64,000 nt of DNA from Porticoccaceae bacterium (GCA_902562425.1 CACETF010000004.1:1-64000), one strand, 5' to 3'. Positions 9,397 to 19,287 are shown, counted from the first letter of the stretch. Translations and numbers: made by a program. Notes: generated by a model from the letters alone, not told the origin.

Positions 9397-9906
9397 TAAA
9401 CTAGTCATTTTAATTAGATACAATAACAGCAAGTGGCTTTTACAACATCTTTATGGTTTTCGCCACAAAGACGGCTATAAGCTATACCAACACAATTTTG
9501 CAAAACAAAAAGGTGGTTATTTACCCCAAATCACTCGCTGGCTTTCACGTACCGCTCAGATCAGTTTCTGGAATTTTGTTTTTCAATATTCTGTCGAAGA
9601 TAGAAATTATGTTAAACTCATGTAACACCAAATTGATCGTTTTTCGAAGAAATTGACACGAACTTTCAAGGCATTAGGGAGAGAGCTTTGGCATCTCACA
9701 GTAATATGGTTAGCATTTTTAAATTAAGAAGTTATATTGCCGTGTACCATTTTTTTCGAAAATCATTAAATCGGTGTTTTTCTCTGATTTATTGGGATAT
9801 CCAATCAACAAACCTTTGGAAGGATCATCGTGCCGATCCGGAGATTTATCTCTAGGTCCAAAATGAATTCTGTGCAAATTAAGAATACCTCGCATAAAAG
9901 GAGAAG
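9397..9906. other. Intergenic, short weak frames only
   Basis: About 500 bases after rpmE2. Two overlapping frames (9254-9625 and 9453-9656) have neither good ribosome sites nor recognisable protein content. No terminator with a clear stem and T-run was found. Confidence 0.45.
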
Positions 9907-10758
9907 TTGAAAGGTTATGATTTAAATGATTTTGAGATTATGACGCAGCCAAACTCTGAACATCGATCTGAGAAATCAGGCACCATTCGTTGTCTTTGTG
10001 GCGCTTGCTCAATAACTGTTGCTGATAACCAAGCAAGGTGTTACGTCAGGTGTGGATGCAATGACTGCCGCCAATTCGCTCAGTACACACACTTAAAAGG
10101 CGGTGTTTCCCCCGTATCTCTGCCAAGACTTTTTTATTTTAAGTCAGATATACTAACTGTAGAGGGAAAAGAAAACATTAAAGGTTTAAAATTACGTGCC
10201 GGTGGTGCTTCTACTAGACTATGTTGCAAAAACTGTTACTCCGTATTAGCTGTTGATCATCCCTCCCATTGGGGTAATGTATTACTCATGTTTCCAGATT
10301 ATTGCAGTCATGATTGTGATTTGACACGACCTTTAAGCGCATATATCAATATGAGTGAATTTTATGCTGAGGAAGATTCCAAGTGGGAGCCTTATGTCCC
10401 CCTTTTTGAATCATTTAGATTTCGTCGTCAAAGGATGCAATATAATTTATTGCCAGATCGGATACCTTGGAGAGACTCATTTAAACCAAAAGGAATACGC
10501 CTCGGTGATTTAATTAAACAACTCGATACAATCGAAATACTTAATTTAAACGAAAGCAAAAAATCAATTCCAGACTTGGAAGAACAAATTGAGAATCTTA
10601 ATAGAGACTTGCGGTCGTTAAAAAACCAATTGATACTAATGCAAGAAATTGTAGACGGATCGGAATTGAAGAAAAGTAAAGCTCAATCCGAACTTATTAG
10701 TCTGAGTGAAAAGCTATTATACTATGAAAAAAGATTTGGCGATATTAGAAGCTCTTAG
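9907..10758 (+). CDS. GFA/DUF6151-like zinc protein with C-terminal coiled coil
   Basis: A 283-residue protein. The N-terminal half has the Cys pattern of the GFA (glutathione-dependent formaldehyde-activating enzyme-like, Mss4-fold) superfamily: CLCGAC at 29-34, CYVRCGCNDC at 45-54 and CCKNC at 106-110. This is a likely zinc site. The C-terminal third (about 221-277) is a Leu/Glu/Lys-rich heptad region, LEEQIENLNRDLRSLKNQL, i.e. a coiled coil not usual in this family. The TTG at 9907 has AAGGAG only three bases upstream; an ATG at 9940 (residue 12) is an alternative start. Enzyme activity is not assured; many family members have no known substrate. Confidence 0.7.
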   Translation: MKGYDLNDFEIMTQPNSEHRSEKSGTIRCLCGACSITVADNQARCYVRCGCNDCRQFAQYTHLKGGVSPVSLPRLFYFKSDILTVEGKENIKGLKLRAGGASTRLCCKNCYSVLAVDHPSHWGNVLLMFPDYCSHDCDLTRPLSAYINMSEFYAEEDSKWEPYVPLFESFRFRRQRMQYNLLPDRIPWRDSFKPKGIRLGDLIKQLDTIEILNLNESKKSIPDLEEQIENLNRDLRSLKNQLILMQEIVDGSELKKSKAQSELISLSEKLLYYEKRFGDIRSS

Positions 10759-11058
10759 CAAAAAAAGCAATTTACGAAGCCCAGATTAATTAAAAGCATC
10801 AATAAAACTTCTGGTGTAAGTTGATCAGAAATACATACCACTAATTATTAAAGAGGTGACTTTTTTCAGGGAGCCTTAACACAAAATTAATACTTAGAAT
10901 AACTATGATTGATATTTTGACTCTGTAGAGTGCTGCGTTTTAGATGGCTCATTGGAAATGTAATAAAATAATTTTGATCAATCTACTAACTTCTGTTGAC
11001 TCAGTTGTACGTTTTTTTTTCGTCTGTACGAAAAGTTTCGTCGACTAGGGAATATTCA
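10759..11058. other. Intergenic
   Basis: AT-rich spacer of 300 bases between the GFA-like gene and the DUF1289 gene. No RNA gene or convincing frame was found. Confidence 0.4.
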
Positions 11059-11253
11059 ATGAGTGAAACTCTGTACTCAAAAGAACAAAAAGGTCTGGAT
11101 TCAAACTCTCCCTGCGTGAAGCAATGTGACTATAACCCAGAATTGGAGATATGTAGTAGCTGTAAAAGAACAATCCAAGAAATTAGAGATTGGAGCAAAA
11201 TGTCAGAAAAACAAAGACTATCAGTTTTACATCGAATCAGAGAATTAGATTGA
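11059..11253 (+). CDS. DUF1289 small Cys protein (YdhL-like)
   Basis: A 64-residue protein with the DUF1289 Cys pattern: SPCVKQCDYNPELEICSSC (Cys19, 23, 32, 35), followed by TIQEIRDWSKMSEKQRLSVLHRI, the family's conserved helix. The four Cys probably bind a metal or Fe-S cluster; the function of the family is unknown. I chose the ATG at 11059, with AGGG seven bases before it, over an upstream TTG at 10996, because the extra 21 residues do not resemble the family. Confidence 0.85.
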   Translation: MSETLYSKEQKGLDSNSPCVKQCDYNPELEICSSCKRTIQEIRDWSKMSEKQRLSVLHRIRELD

Positions 11254-11498
11254 TTTAGAGTTTTTAGTGAAGTGAGCACTTTTGATCAGTCAAAGGATCG
11301 CACTAAAAGAAACCGAATATGACACTAATATACAATAAATTTGCATTTAAGTATTATCAACGTGTCAAATAAAACTAAGGAAATAAAATGATTCAAATCG
11401 TCATTTCGGAAGAGTTCGTTTTAAATAAATAGCACAAAGGGTCATAACGGAAAGCAATTTTCTTCTCAGTGCATTGAACACGCCAAGAGGACAACTAT

Positions 11499-12293
11499 AT
11501 GGATCTTCAAATCGCAGGTAAAACAGCTGTCATAGCTGGAGGTAGCGCTGGCATGGGCCGAGCAACGGCCGAAAGGCTTGCGGAAGCCGGTGTGGAATTG
11601 TATATTTCCGCTCGTAGAGGAGAAAGACTTGTAAAGGCCGCTGATGAAATATCTAGCAAGTATCGGGTAAAAGTTACACCAATCGTTGCTGACTCAGCTA
11701 CGGAAGATGGCCGGCATATCCTTTTTTCTGCATGCCCGAACCCAGATATTTTATCGATCACCATAAAACCTCCTCCACCGAATGGAGATTTTTTAGATGT
11801 GACCCCGCAAATGTGGCGAGACTCAATCGAAACAGCCTTGATTGGACCGATTGAGATCATGCGACATTACATACCGGTCATGAAAAGAAAAAAGTGGGGT
11901 AGAATTGTAAATATTGCAACTTTTTCCGCGAAAAACCCTATGGTTTGGCGACTAATGTCGGGTCCCGCCCGCTCCGCTTTAGTAAATTTCACGGCGAGCG
12001 TATCTCGGGAAATAGCCCAATATGGAGTAAATATCAATAATATTCTTCCCGGAATGTTTGCTACTGAGGGATCCCAAGAGAACACAGAAGCTTATGCTAA
12101 AGCCTTCAATATTAATCCGGATCCAGACTCAGTAGCAGAACATTTCAGTAAATACAATACCATCCCAGCTGGCTTTGCTGGAATCGCAGATGACATGGCA
12201 CCTATGGCAGCATTGCTCTGCAGCCCGCTATCGCGCTACATCGTCGGGCAAAACATAGTAATTGATGGCGGGCAACATCGATCTCTTTTTTAG
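11499..12293 (+). CDS. Divergent short-chain dehydrogenase/reductase without catalytic Tyr/Lys
   Basis: A 264-residue Rossmann protein of the classical SDR type. The NAD(P)-binding loop is AGGSAGMG (13-20), and the C-terminal part IVGQNIVIDGGQHRSLF is typical of FabG-like members. The active site is unusual. The YxxxK pair, expected shortly after the Ser in NIATFSA, reads SGPAR (154-158), so Tyr is Ser and Lys is Arg. The usual NNAG after beta-4 is also replaced by a Pro run (KPPPP, 90-94). Related 'SNGAR'-type SDRs are annotated in other proteobacteria as oxidoreductases. The protein may bind a nucleotide and have altered or no reductase activity. The ribosome site is a modest AAGAGGA. Confidence 0.85.
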   Translation: MDLQIAGKTAVIAGGSAGMGRATAERLAEAGVELYISARRGERLVKAADEISSKYRVKVTPIVADSATEDGRHILFSACPNPDILSITIKPPPPNGDFLDVTPQMWRDSIETALIGPIEIMRHYIPVMKRKKWGRIVNIATFSAKNPMVWRLMSGPARSALVNFTASVSREIAQYGVNINNILPGMFATEGSQENTEAYAKAFNINPDPDSVAEHFSKYNTIPAGFAGIADDMAPMAALLCSPLSRYIVGQNIVIDGGQHRSLF

Positions 12294-12378
12294 CCTTTCT
12301 GTGGACAAATTGTTCATATTACCCAGCGAACCCCTCTAAAGGCGATCCAAAATGTTAAACTCAAATTAAAGAGATTAT

Positions 12379-13659
12379 TTAACCGTCAATGGCCGATGCA
12401 ATATTTAGAGCTCGATCAATATCCTCTATTATATCATCGATATGCTCAATACCAACGGAAAGTCTTACTAAATCTTTACTTACACCGGCAAGAATCATCT
12501 CCTCGTCACTCAGTTGCCGATGAGTTGTTGTTGCTGGATGACAAGCAAGTGTCTTAGCATCGCCGATATTAACTAGCCGTTTGATCAACTGCAGTGAGTC
12601 GATAAAAGTGCCGCCCGCTGTCTCCCCCCCGGCAATACCAAAACTGACAATAGATGATGGTTTGCCGCTACTGATTCTGATACTCAGATCATAATACTTA
12701 TCATCCGGTAGGCCTGCATAATTTACCCACCTTACCGCCGCATGTGCAGCTAAATATTTAGCAACAGCTAATGCGTTATCAGCATGTCGCTCCATTCTTA
12801 ATGGCAATGTCTCGAGACCTTGAAGAATTTGAAATGCATTAAACGGCGACAGTGCAGCACCCATGTTACGGAGGCTGACTACTCGCGCCCTGCCGATGTA
12901 TGGAGCATCCAATGCATCCACATAGACTACACCATGGTAAGACGGATCAGGAACATTAAATTGCGGGAAACGTGGATTATCACGCCATTTAAATTTCCCT
13001 GAATCAACAAGAATTCCACCAATCGTAGTCCCATGACCACCAATGTACTTAGTCAAGGAGTGAATCACAATATCTGCACCAAACTCGAAAGGCTTACAAA
13101 AATAGGGCGTCGCTACCGTATTGTCCACTAAAAGAGGTATCTCATGTCGATGAGCCATCGCGGCTAGAGCAGCAATATCAACAATATTTCCGGCAGGATT
13201 TCCAATTGATTCGCAAAAGACACCCTTTGTGTTGTCATCAATTAGGGCTTCAAGTGCAAGAGCATCGTCTCCCGGAGCCATTCTTACTTCAATACCTTGC
13301 TGTGGAAAAGTATGAGCAAAAAGATTATAGGTGCCACCATACAGTTGGCTAACACTAACAATGTTATCTCCAGCCTTGCAAAGGTTAGTTATTGAAGCTG
13401 CAATTGCCGCCATCCCTGATGACATGCACAGCGCTGCCATACCACCTTCAGCAGCGGCTATACGCTGCTCTAATACGTCACAGGTAGGATTCATTATCCT
13501 GGAGTATATGTTACCGGGTTCAGCAAGATTAAATAAATTGGCCCCATGTTGTGTATCTCTGAAACTAAATGAAGTTGTCTGATAAATCGGCACTGCCACC
13601 GCATTGGTGGCGGGGTCATCGTTGAATCCAGAGTGAATAACCTTTGTTTCAAATTTCAT
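12379..13659 (-). CDS. metY: O-acetylhomoserine sulfhydrylase (aminocarboxypropyltransferase)
   Basis: A PLP enzyme of the Cys/Met metabolism family that makes homocysteine from O-acetylhomoserine and sulfide. The length, 426 residues, fits MetY and is longer than MetB/MetC/MetZ. The PLP lysine is Lys204 in SLTKYIGGHG (201-210). The N-terminus (KFETKVIHSGF) and YSRIMNPTCDVLEQRIAALE-like segment (52-71) are standard. A good AGGAG site precedes the ATG. About 400 bases upstream are untranslated; no MetJ box or recognisable SAM riboswitch was evident to me. It is transcribed alone and divergently from the CrtI-like gene. Confidence 0.95.
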   Translation of the reverse strand: MKFETKVIHSGFNDDPATNAVAVPIYQTTSFSFRDTQHGANLFNLAEPGNIYSRIMNPTCDVLEQRIAAAEGGMAALCMSSGMAAIAASITNLCKAGDNIVSVSQLYGGTYNLFAHTFPQQGIEVRMAPGDDALALEALIDDNTKGVFCESIGNPAGNIVDIAALAAMAHRHEIPLLVDNTVATPYFCKPFEFGADIVIHSLTKYIGGHGTTIGGILVDSGKFKWRDNPRFPQFNVPDPSYHGVVYVDALDAPYIGRARVVSLRNMGAALSPFNAFQILQGLETLPLRMERHADNALAVAKYLAAHAAVRWVNYAGLPDDKYYDLSIRISSGKPSSIVSFGIAGGETAGGTFIDSLQLIKRLVNIGDAKTLACHPATTTHRQLSDEEMILAGVSKDLVRLSVGIEHIDDIIEDIDRALNIASAIDG

Positions 13660-14062
13660 TCTATAGCGCTCCTATTGATATTTTTTCTTCAGTTTCCTTG
13701 TGAAAATGTGAAAGTTACTCTATCGCCTTGCAGATAAATCGTAACTATTGCACGCATCATCCCGAACAAAATGGGGAAATCTGATGGCTATATTTTTGAG
13801 AGCCCGAATCTCAGATAATCACCACTGATCTAGATTACTGCTAAAAGAGGGGAGTTAAATCCAACAGGTGACAACATCCTTTTAGCAGCATTTATAAAGC
13901 ACCCGCAAGCTGAACAAATCGGTGCCCTTATATCATAGAAGATTCGTATCTAACATAGCAAGCTATTAGTATATCGTTCCTTAATATGGGAATTTAGAAA
14001 GTTCGAGAAATTGGTAAAAATCTGAGATAGAATCAAGGGTAATAAACTCGGAAATAGATCAC
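13660..14062. other. Intergenic between metY and crtI-like gene
   Basis: A 403-base divergent spacer expected to hold both promoters. No clear regulatory RNA fold or repeated operator was recognised. Confidence 0.45.
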
Positions 14063-15691
14063 ATGGAAAATGGACACAATCGCGCGTTGGTCATTGGCGC
14101 CGGGTTTGGCGGCTTATCTCTTGGCATACGTCTTCAAAGTCTCGGATTTGATACGACAATCGTCGAGAAACTTGATGCACCAGGCGGGCGAGCTTATGTT
14201 AAAAAAACAAAAGGATTTGTGTTCGACATGGGACCAACTGTAATTACAGTGCCCCATTTTATCGAGGAGCTATTCGAACTCAAGCGAGGGAAACATAATT
14301 TGAATGACCCCGATTTTCCATCTTGTGAATCTCTCTTAGCCAAAACAACACATCGTAGTGAAACTAGCAACTATGTAACCATTGTTCCCATAGCACCCTT
14401 TTATAGAATCTACTTTGATGATAAAACTTTCTTCGATTATGATGGGAATAGGAATAACACGTTGGCTCAAATTAAAAAGATTGCCCCAGAAGATCTGAAA
14501 GGTTACGAGCGTTTCCATGAGGCTGCAGAAGCGATTTTCAAACGAGGATTTCTGGAGTTGGGCTACACCTTTTTTGAAGACACGAAAACGATGCTGAGTG
14601 TTTTACCAGATCTCCTAAAACTGGATGCAGTACGAAACTTGTTTTCCTTTACAAGCAAATATTTTTCCAACGAAAAACTCCGTCAGGTTTTTAGCTTTGA
14701 GACATTGTTAATCGGAGGGAACCCTTTTTCGGTTCCAGCAATCTATGCAATGATTCATTTTGTAGAAAAAACCTGGGGAGTCCATTATGTAATGGGCGGA
14801 ACAGGAGAATTAGTCAACGGCATGGTCAAAAAATTCGAGGAATTAGGCGGATGTATTCGCTTTGATTCGGAAGTTGCGAGTATTAAGGTCGACAAGAGAG
14901 ACAGTATTTTTTCCAAGCCACGAGTGACTGGCCTAAAGTTAAGGAATGGAGAGGACTTGTTTGCTGAAATTGTTGTAAGTAACGCCGATTACGCAAATAC
15001 TTACATGAGGCTCATCGAGCGCAAGCATAGAAGATGGAATAATAATTGGAAAATTCAGCGAATGAGTTATTCTATGTCACTTGTCGTAATTTACTTCGGT
15101 TTCAAAGCAACACAATCATTGGATCTCAGACACCACAATATTATCTTGGGCCCACGCTACAGGGAACTATTGAGCGATATTTTCAAGAACAAAATTTTAG
15201 CACAAGACTTCAGCCAATACCTGCATATACCCACGATTACAGACCCATCACTTGCCCCTGAAAACCATCATGCCGCATACACACTTATCCCAGTACCAAA
15301 TAATCAAAGCAACATTGACTGGGATAATGAGGGACCAAAGTTAACTGATGCAGTTCTGTTATTCCTAGACGAGGAGGGGTATATACCAGGCTTGATGGCA
15401 AACTTAGTTCACAGCGAATTCATTACCCCAGACTATTTTGAGAACACTCTAAATAGTTATGTCGGCAATAGTTTTGGAGTTGAGCCGAAATTAACACAAT
15501 CTGCATTTTTCCGACCTCACAACAGGTCCGAAGATATTGAAAATCTTTACTTAGCTGGAGCAAACGCTCAGCCGGGTGCGGGCACTCCAAGCGTGATGAT
15601 GTCTGCCAAAATGACAGCACGAGCTATATTGAAAGATTTTGCGGGAGATGTCACCTCTTGGAGACAGGAAAAATCTTTAAATATATATTAA
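14063..15691 (+). CDS. Phytoene desaturase-family FAD oxidoreductase (CrtI-like)
   Basis: A 542-residue flavoprotein of the CrtI/carotenoid desaturase family. The dinucleotide-binding motif is [15 protein letters not shown] (10-24), with the acidic EK in [14 protein letters not shown] after beta-2. The C-terminal FAD segment reads [25 protein letters not shown] (about 499-523), the CrtI signature region. The length (about 500-540) fits. No phytoene synthase (crtB), GGPP synthase (crtE) or cyclase lies near, so the carotenoid role is not confirmed. Related CrtI-fold enzymes also act on other isoprenoids. A weak ribosome site precedes the ATG. Confidence 0.8.
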   Translation: MENGHNRALVIGAGFGGLSLGIRLQSLGFDTTIVEKLDAPGGRAYVKKTKGFVFDMGPTVITVPHFIEELFELKRGKHNLNDPDFPSCESLLAKTTHRSETSNYVTIVPIAPFYRIYFDDKTFFDYDGNRNNTLAQIKKIAPEDLKGYERFHEAAEAIFKRGFLELGYTFFEDTKTMLSVLPDLLKLDAVRNLFSFTSKYFSNEKLRQVFSFETLLIGGNPFSVPAIYAMIHFVEKTWGVHYVMGGTGELVNGMVKKFEELGGCIRFDSEVASIKVDKRDSIFSKPRVTGLKLRNGEDLFAEIVVSNADYANTYMRLIERKHRRWNNNWKIQRMSYSMSLVVIYFGFKATQSLDLRHHNIILGPRYRELLSDIFKNKILAQDFSQYLHIPTITDPSLAPENHHAAYTLIPVPNNQSNIDWDNEGPKLTDAVLLFLDEEGYIPGLMANLVHSEFITPDYFENTLNSYVGNSFGVEPKLTQSAFFRPHNRSEDIENLYLAGANAQPGAGTPSVMMSAKMTARAILKDFAGDVTSWRQEKSLNIY

Positions 15692-15855
15692 ACATGGTGT
15701 CATTTTTTGTGAATTCTGAATGAGTCTGCCAACCTATAATGAAGTTTATAGCGTATTAAGGGCTTTTATTTCTGGGATTCTTGTTTTGCGTTATCTAAAA
15801 GACAAATTTAAAAGTACGATCTATGACTAGCGAGGTTCAAATATAAAGAGGCGCA

Positions 15856-16320
15856 ATGAAGAAAAATTCTTTTATCAATAGACACAAACAACCAACCTCC
15901 CTCGGTGGCGTTGAGACCGCGGCCAAGATAATGAGCCTGATGAAAATGGATATGGCCAATACAATTATCGGAGATATTGCTGAGAAAGACGAAAAACTTG
16001 CGATTGAAATTCAGGAAAATATGTTCCTATTTGATTCTTTAGCCAACATTAATGATCGGTCGATCCAAAAAATGTTGCAAAAAACGCCCAATGATCAGCT
16101 AGCTATTGCCCTCAAAAACACAAACAAAATTGTTCAGGATAAATTTTACAAGAACATGTCTAAACGAGCAAAGAAAAGACTTATCGATGATATGGAAATG
16201 TTAGGAGATCTGAGGGCCTCAGATATTGAACTAGCTCAGAAAAATATTACACGCACAGCACGTAGAATGGCGGATGCAGGGGAGATAATACTTGAAATAA
16301 ACCGACAGGATTTTTTATGA
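15856..16320 (+). CDS. Free-standing FliG middle/C-terminal domain protein
   Basis: A 154-residue protein that matches flagellar motor switch FliG from about E. coli residue 186 to its end. GGVETAAKIMSLM (17-29) matches the end of the middle domain. MFLFDSLANINDRSIQKML (56-74) and FYKNMSKRAKKRLIDDM (97-113) match the C-terminal torque domain. By position the five charged torque residues (E. coli K264, R281, D288, D289, R297) correspond to K87, R104, D111, D112 and R120, and all are kept. The N-terminal FliF-binding domain and the EHPQ surface are missing. AGAGG precedes the ATG, so this start is real rather than a fragment of a longer frame. No other flagellar gene is in the window. Confidence 0.85.
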   Translation: MKKNSFINRHKQPTSLGGVETAAKIMSLMKMDMANTIIGDIAEKDEKLAIEIQENMFLFDSLANINDRSIQKMLQKTPNDQLAIALKNTNKIVQDKFYKNMSKRAKKRLIDDMEMLGDLRASDIELAQKNITRTARRMADAGEIILEINRQDFL

Positions 16321-16395
16321 TTTTAATATAAATTTTGTCAATTTTTTAAACAAAAAAACACGGTTTACAACTCTCGTCAATATATTTTTATACCT

Positions 16396-16426
16396 CGTCA
16401 AAGCGCTTTTTATTTTGCGCTCGACG
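16396..16426. other. Hairpin between convergent genes
   Basis: An inverted repeat with outer arms CGTC/GACG and inner arms AGCGC/GCGCT around a T-rich ten-base loop. It lies between the FliG-like gene (plus) and the ROK kinase (minus). It lacks a T-run on either side, so it may be a weak bidirectional transcription end or an mRNA-stabilising stem. Confidence 0.35.
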
Positions 16427-16498
16427 AACTTAAGCAGACATTCTATTCTTGAAACTGCCTCTCTCCATCCGTTGCTGCATAAAGGGAATTACGAAAAG

Positions 16499-17434
16499 TT
16501 AGGCATCAACCTGCCTTGTAGCACTTACGTTGAAATCTTCCTCAAGAACTATATTTTTTATTTTAATCATAGCACCTAGCAATCCCGATTTGTTTTCAAG
16601 CTCAGGAGCTTTAATTAGGGCAAGCATCTCATCCAGCGTCAGTAGGTGAGAAATGTAGCCATTCAGTGCCTCAAGCGTTTTAAATCGCACTAAGTCTATT
16701 AACCCAGGAGTCATCATCACCCCACCACCAAGAATTATTTTATCCGGTGAAAAACTTAGTGTTAGCATTTTTACCAACTGTGCCAGATACTTAGCCTCCA
16801 GAATATGTGCTGGATGCTCAACTGGCAGATCAGATAGCGACTCTCCCCATCGAGCCGAAATAGCTGGGCCGCTAGCCAGACCTTCGAGACAATTCCGATG
16901 ATATGGGCATAAGCCTTCAAATGGATCACAATGTGCCTCTTGGTACACAGAAATGTGTCCAATCTCTGGATGAGTTTTCCCGCTGAAGACAACCCCATCA
17001 GCAACAATGCCTACGCCTATGCCAGTCCCAATCGTGGTATAGACGACAGTATTTGAATCTCTACCGGCGCCAATATACGCCTCGGCAAGACAGGCTGCGT
17101 TGACATCCGTATCAATAGCGGTCGGACAGTCTATGACAGAAAAAGCTTGTTGCAGGTTAAATCCCTCCCAATGTTTCTTAGGAGAGTTTTGGATGCAACC
17201 AAAATCTGCTGAATGGAGGTTTAGATCAATAGGACCGAATGATGCTATCCCCAGTCCTTTTATCCCACCAAATGTTCTTCTTGACTGATTGATAAAGTTT
17301 ATGAGCGTTTTTACCGTTTCCCCAGGCAATCTTGTTGGAATAGTGACCTCATCAAATATTGTTGTTCCATCTCCAATGCCCGCTGTACATTTTGTGCCAC
17401 CTAGCTCTACTGCAGCAAAAATATTTTCTACCAT
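16499..17434 (-). CDS. ROK-family sugar kinase (fructokinase-like)
   Basis: A cytoplasmic ATP-dependent hexose kinase of the ROK family, 311 residues. The phosphate loop is VELGGTKC (9-16). The catalytic Asp lies in IDTDVNAACL (about 110). The zinc motif His160 ... CPYHRNCLEG (176-184) is present. The combination with LASGPAISARWG matches the fructokinase/GmuE branch (B. subtilis GmuE/YdhR type). An upstream ATG would add 18 residues. I chose the ATG at 17434 because it has GAGGTG at good spacing and starts right at the fold. It lies downstream of an MFS transporter gene on the same strand (126-base gap), which suggests a sugar uptake and phosphorylation pair. Confidence 0.85.
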   Translation of the reverse strand: MVENIFAAVELGGTKCTAGIGDGTTIFDEVTIPTRLPGETVKTLINFINQSRRTFGGIKGLGIASFGPIDLNLHSADFGCIQNSPKKHWEGFNLQQAFSVIDCPTAIDTDVNAACLAEAYIGAGRDSNTVVYTTIGTGIGVGIVADGVVFSGKTHPEIGHISVYQEAHCDPFEGLCPYHRNCLEGLASGPAISARWGESLSDLPVEHPAHILEAKYLAQLVKMLTLSFSPDKIILGGGVMMTPGLIDLVRFKTLEALNGYISHLLTLDEMLALIKAPELENKSGLLGAMIKIKNIVLEEDFNVSATRQVDA

Positions 17435-17559
17435 GAAATCAGGCACCTCACCTGCCAATTTTAAAAAAACAACAAATTTTAACCTCAACCTTAATGAGCT
17501 AAAAAAGTTATAGACTGGCCAAAAAAACTTAATAACGTAAAGCGTCTCAATAAAATATT

Positions 17560-18849
17560 TTAGGTTGAGTGGACACGCTTCCTATCACGCTTAAACCAGC
17601 GTCCCGATAGATAGAAGCATGGCACAGCTAGGTATGAGAACAAAGTAGCACTTAATATGACTATACTGTATGGCTGTGCCCAGCCTCGAGAGATTACCCA
17701 GTCCACTGCAATTCCTGTTCCCGTAATACCAATGCCTAAGCCCAATATATTAAATGACATGATTGTGACAGCCACAGTAGTTGCTCTCACCTGAGCAGGA
17801 GCCAGTTCCTGCACTGTGGCAAAAATTGGGCCAAAAATTGCACCCATTTGAACCACCGCAAAAAACATACCTATAGGGATCCAAACGGAACCCACCTCAG
17901 AAAGTCTAAATGCTAGGATGAAAGGAGAGAATGTAATCATGATTATGCAGAGGAATGCCGACCGTCCGAGTCCCGTTTTTGCCATCAATCGATCTCCACC
18001 GATCCCACCAAGCAAGCTTCCTGTTATTCCTCCAGCAAGGACTAGCCAACCAGTGAGCTGCGCGATTTGATCACGCTCAAACCCTCTCTCGTTTACAAAC
18101 CATAATTGATCGAAAAATGTGCTTCCCATCATTACATGAAATATTGTACCTCCCGCGATGACTAGTAAGAGCGCAGGCGAACCAATAATCATTTTAATGG
18201 TTGTTCGCACAACGGACTTCAACGGTAAGGTTTCAACAGATGAGTCGACCGCCGCAAAACTACGTCTTGGTGTCTCTCTCATGAAGAACATTATCGCTGC
18301 GAGCAATACTCCAATACCTCCAAGCAAATAGAAACAGGCTCTCCAGCCGATAATAGGCCCCAGATATCCGGCTAGTAAAAGGCTTAAACCTCCCCCAATA
18401 GGCGCGCCCATGTAGTAAATTCCGGATATAAACCCAAGTCGCTGTTTAGGAAATCGATCTGCTATAATTGACATTGCGCTGGGGGTCATCACAGCCTCTC
18501 CAATACCAATAAACATTCGAGGGATGGCCAAGCTAATGAAACCCTTAGCCATCCCAGATACAGCGGTCAAAATGCTCCAAAGAGCTACTCCAGCAGCTAT
18601 TAACCGAGTACGGTTCATAGTATCTGCCAGTATTCCCATGAAAAGTCCCATTACAGAGTAAAAAATTAAAAAAATAAGACCAGTCAATAGGCCAAACTCA
18701 GTGTTAGAAAGCTGTAAATCAGGGACAATATAATTAGCGAATGATGACAGCAACATCCTATCAACAACATTTAACACATTTAAAATTGTTAATAGAAATA
18801 AGAGCCACGCATCACCGCGAGATATAACGTCGGATTGTCTACCTTCCAT
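17560..18849 (-). CDS. MFS transporter (spinster-like)
   Basis: A 429-residue inner-membrane permease of the major facilitator superfamily with 12 predicted helices. It starts with a cytoplasmic stretch (MEGRQSDVISRGDAW), and the first helix carries LNVVDRMLLSSFANYIVPDL (28-47), the pattern of spinster-type and sugar-acid MFS proteins. The conserved loop between TM2 and TM3 is GILADTMNRTRLIAAG, and TM4/5 carries GIGEAVMTPSAMSIIADRFP. The substrate is unknown. Its neighbour downstream is a sugar kinase, so a sugar is a reasonable guess. Confidence 0.85.
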   Translation of the reverse strand: MEGRQSDVISRGDAWLLFLLTILNVLNVVDRMLLSSFANYIVPDLQLSNTEFGLLTGLIFLIFYSVMGLFMGILADTMNRTRLIAAGVALWSILTAVSGMAKGFISLAIPRMFIGIGEAVMTPSAMSIIADRFPKQRLGFISGIYYMGAPIGGGLSLLLAGYLGPIIGWRACFYLLGGIGVLLAAIMFFMRETPRRSFAAVDSSVETLPLKSVVRTTIKMIIGSPALLLVIAGGTIFHVMMGSTFFDQLWFVNERGFERDQIAQLTGWLVLAGGITGSLLGGIGGDRLMAKTGLGRSAFLCIIMITFSPFILAFRLSEVGSVWIPIGMFFAVVQMGAIFGPIFATVQELAPAQVRATTVAVTIMSFNILGLGIGITGTGIAVDWVISRGWAQPYSIVILSATLFSYLAVPCFYLSGRWFKRDRKRVHST

Positions 18850-19287
18850 TACGTACCGAACCTACTCATTAAAATTTGCTAAACGCGATTATTATAAAAA
18901 TTCTAAGCAAAAATGATCAGAGAAAGTAACTTTTAAAAACCAAATTATTCCCGCCTACATACTCAATACCGATAAATGTTGACAAGTTCTTGTACCTATA
19001 GTGGTGATACCGCCACTCTAATCAACTGCTTCAAAAATTCAGACTACTCTTTAAATCAACTCAATACTATCAGTGAAAATTATCAGTGTATAAATTTCAG
19101 ATATATACTCCACCTCGAGCGGCCACTAGGGTATGAAATATTTTGTAACAACTAAACAACACTTTACAAACTTTTTAATAAAAGCAATACGAATAATAGT
19201 TACATACACTAAACATTCCATAAATGCTCATCAATATTACTATTAGAAAAAGGCCCCTTCGTAATTGATTAAAATTTTTAAATGCCT
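18850..19287. other. Intergenic, no gene seen
   Basis: A 438-base AT-rich spacer between two minus-strand genes. A small inverted repeat (AGTGG/CCACT, about 18999-19017) is present without a T-run. It should hold the promoter of the MFS gene. No frame or RNA gene was recognised. Confidence 0.45.

Noticed and set aside
9254-9656. Two overlapping frames after rpmE2
   Set aside because: The first overlaps rpmE2 in another frame, and neither shows a ribosome site or a known motif; L36 (ykgO) was looked for and not found.
13660-13860. Possible SAM riboswitch or MetJ box before metY
   Set aside because: No matching conserved core was recognised; a covariance-model search would be needed.
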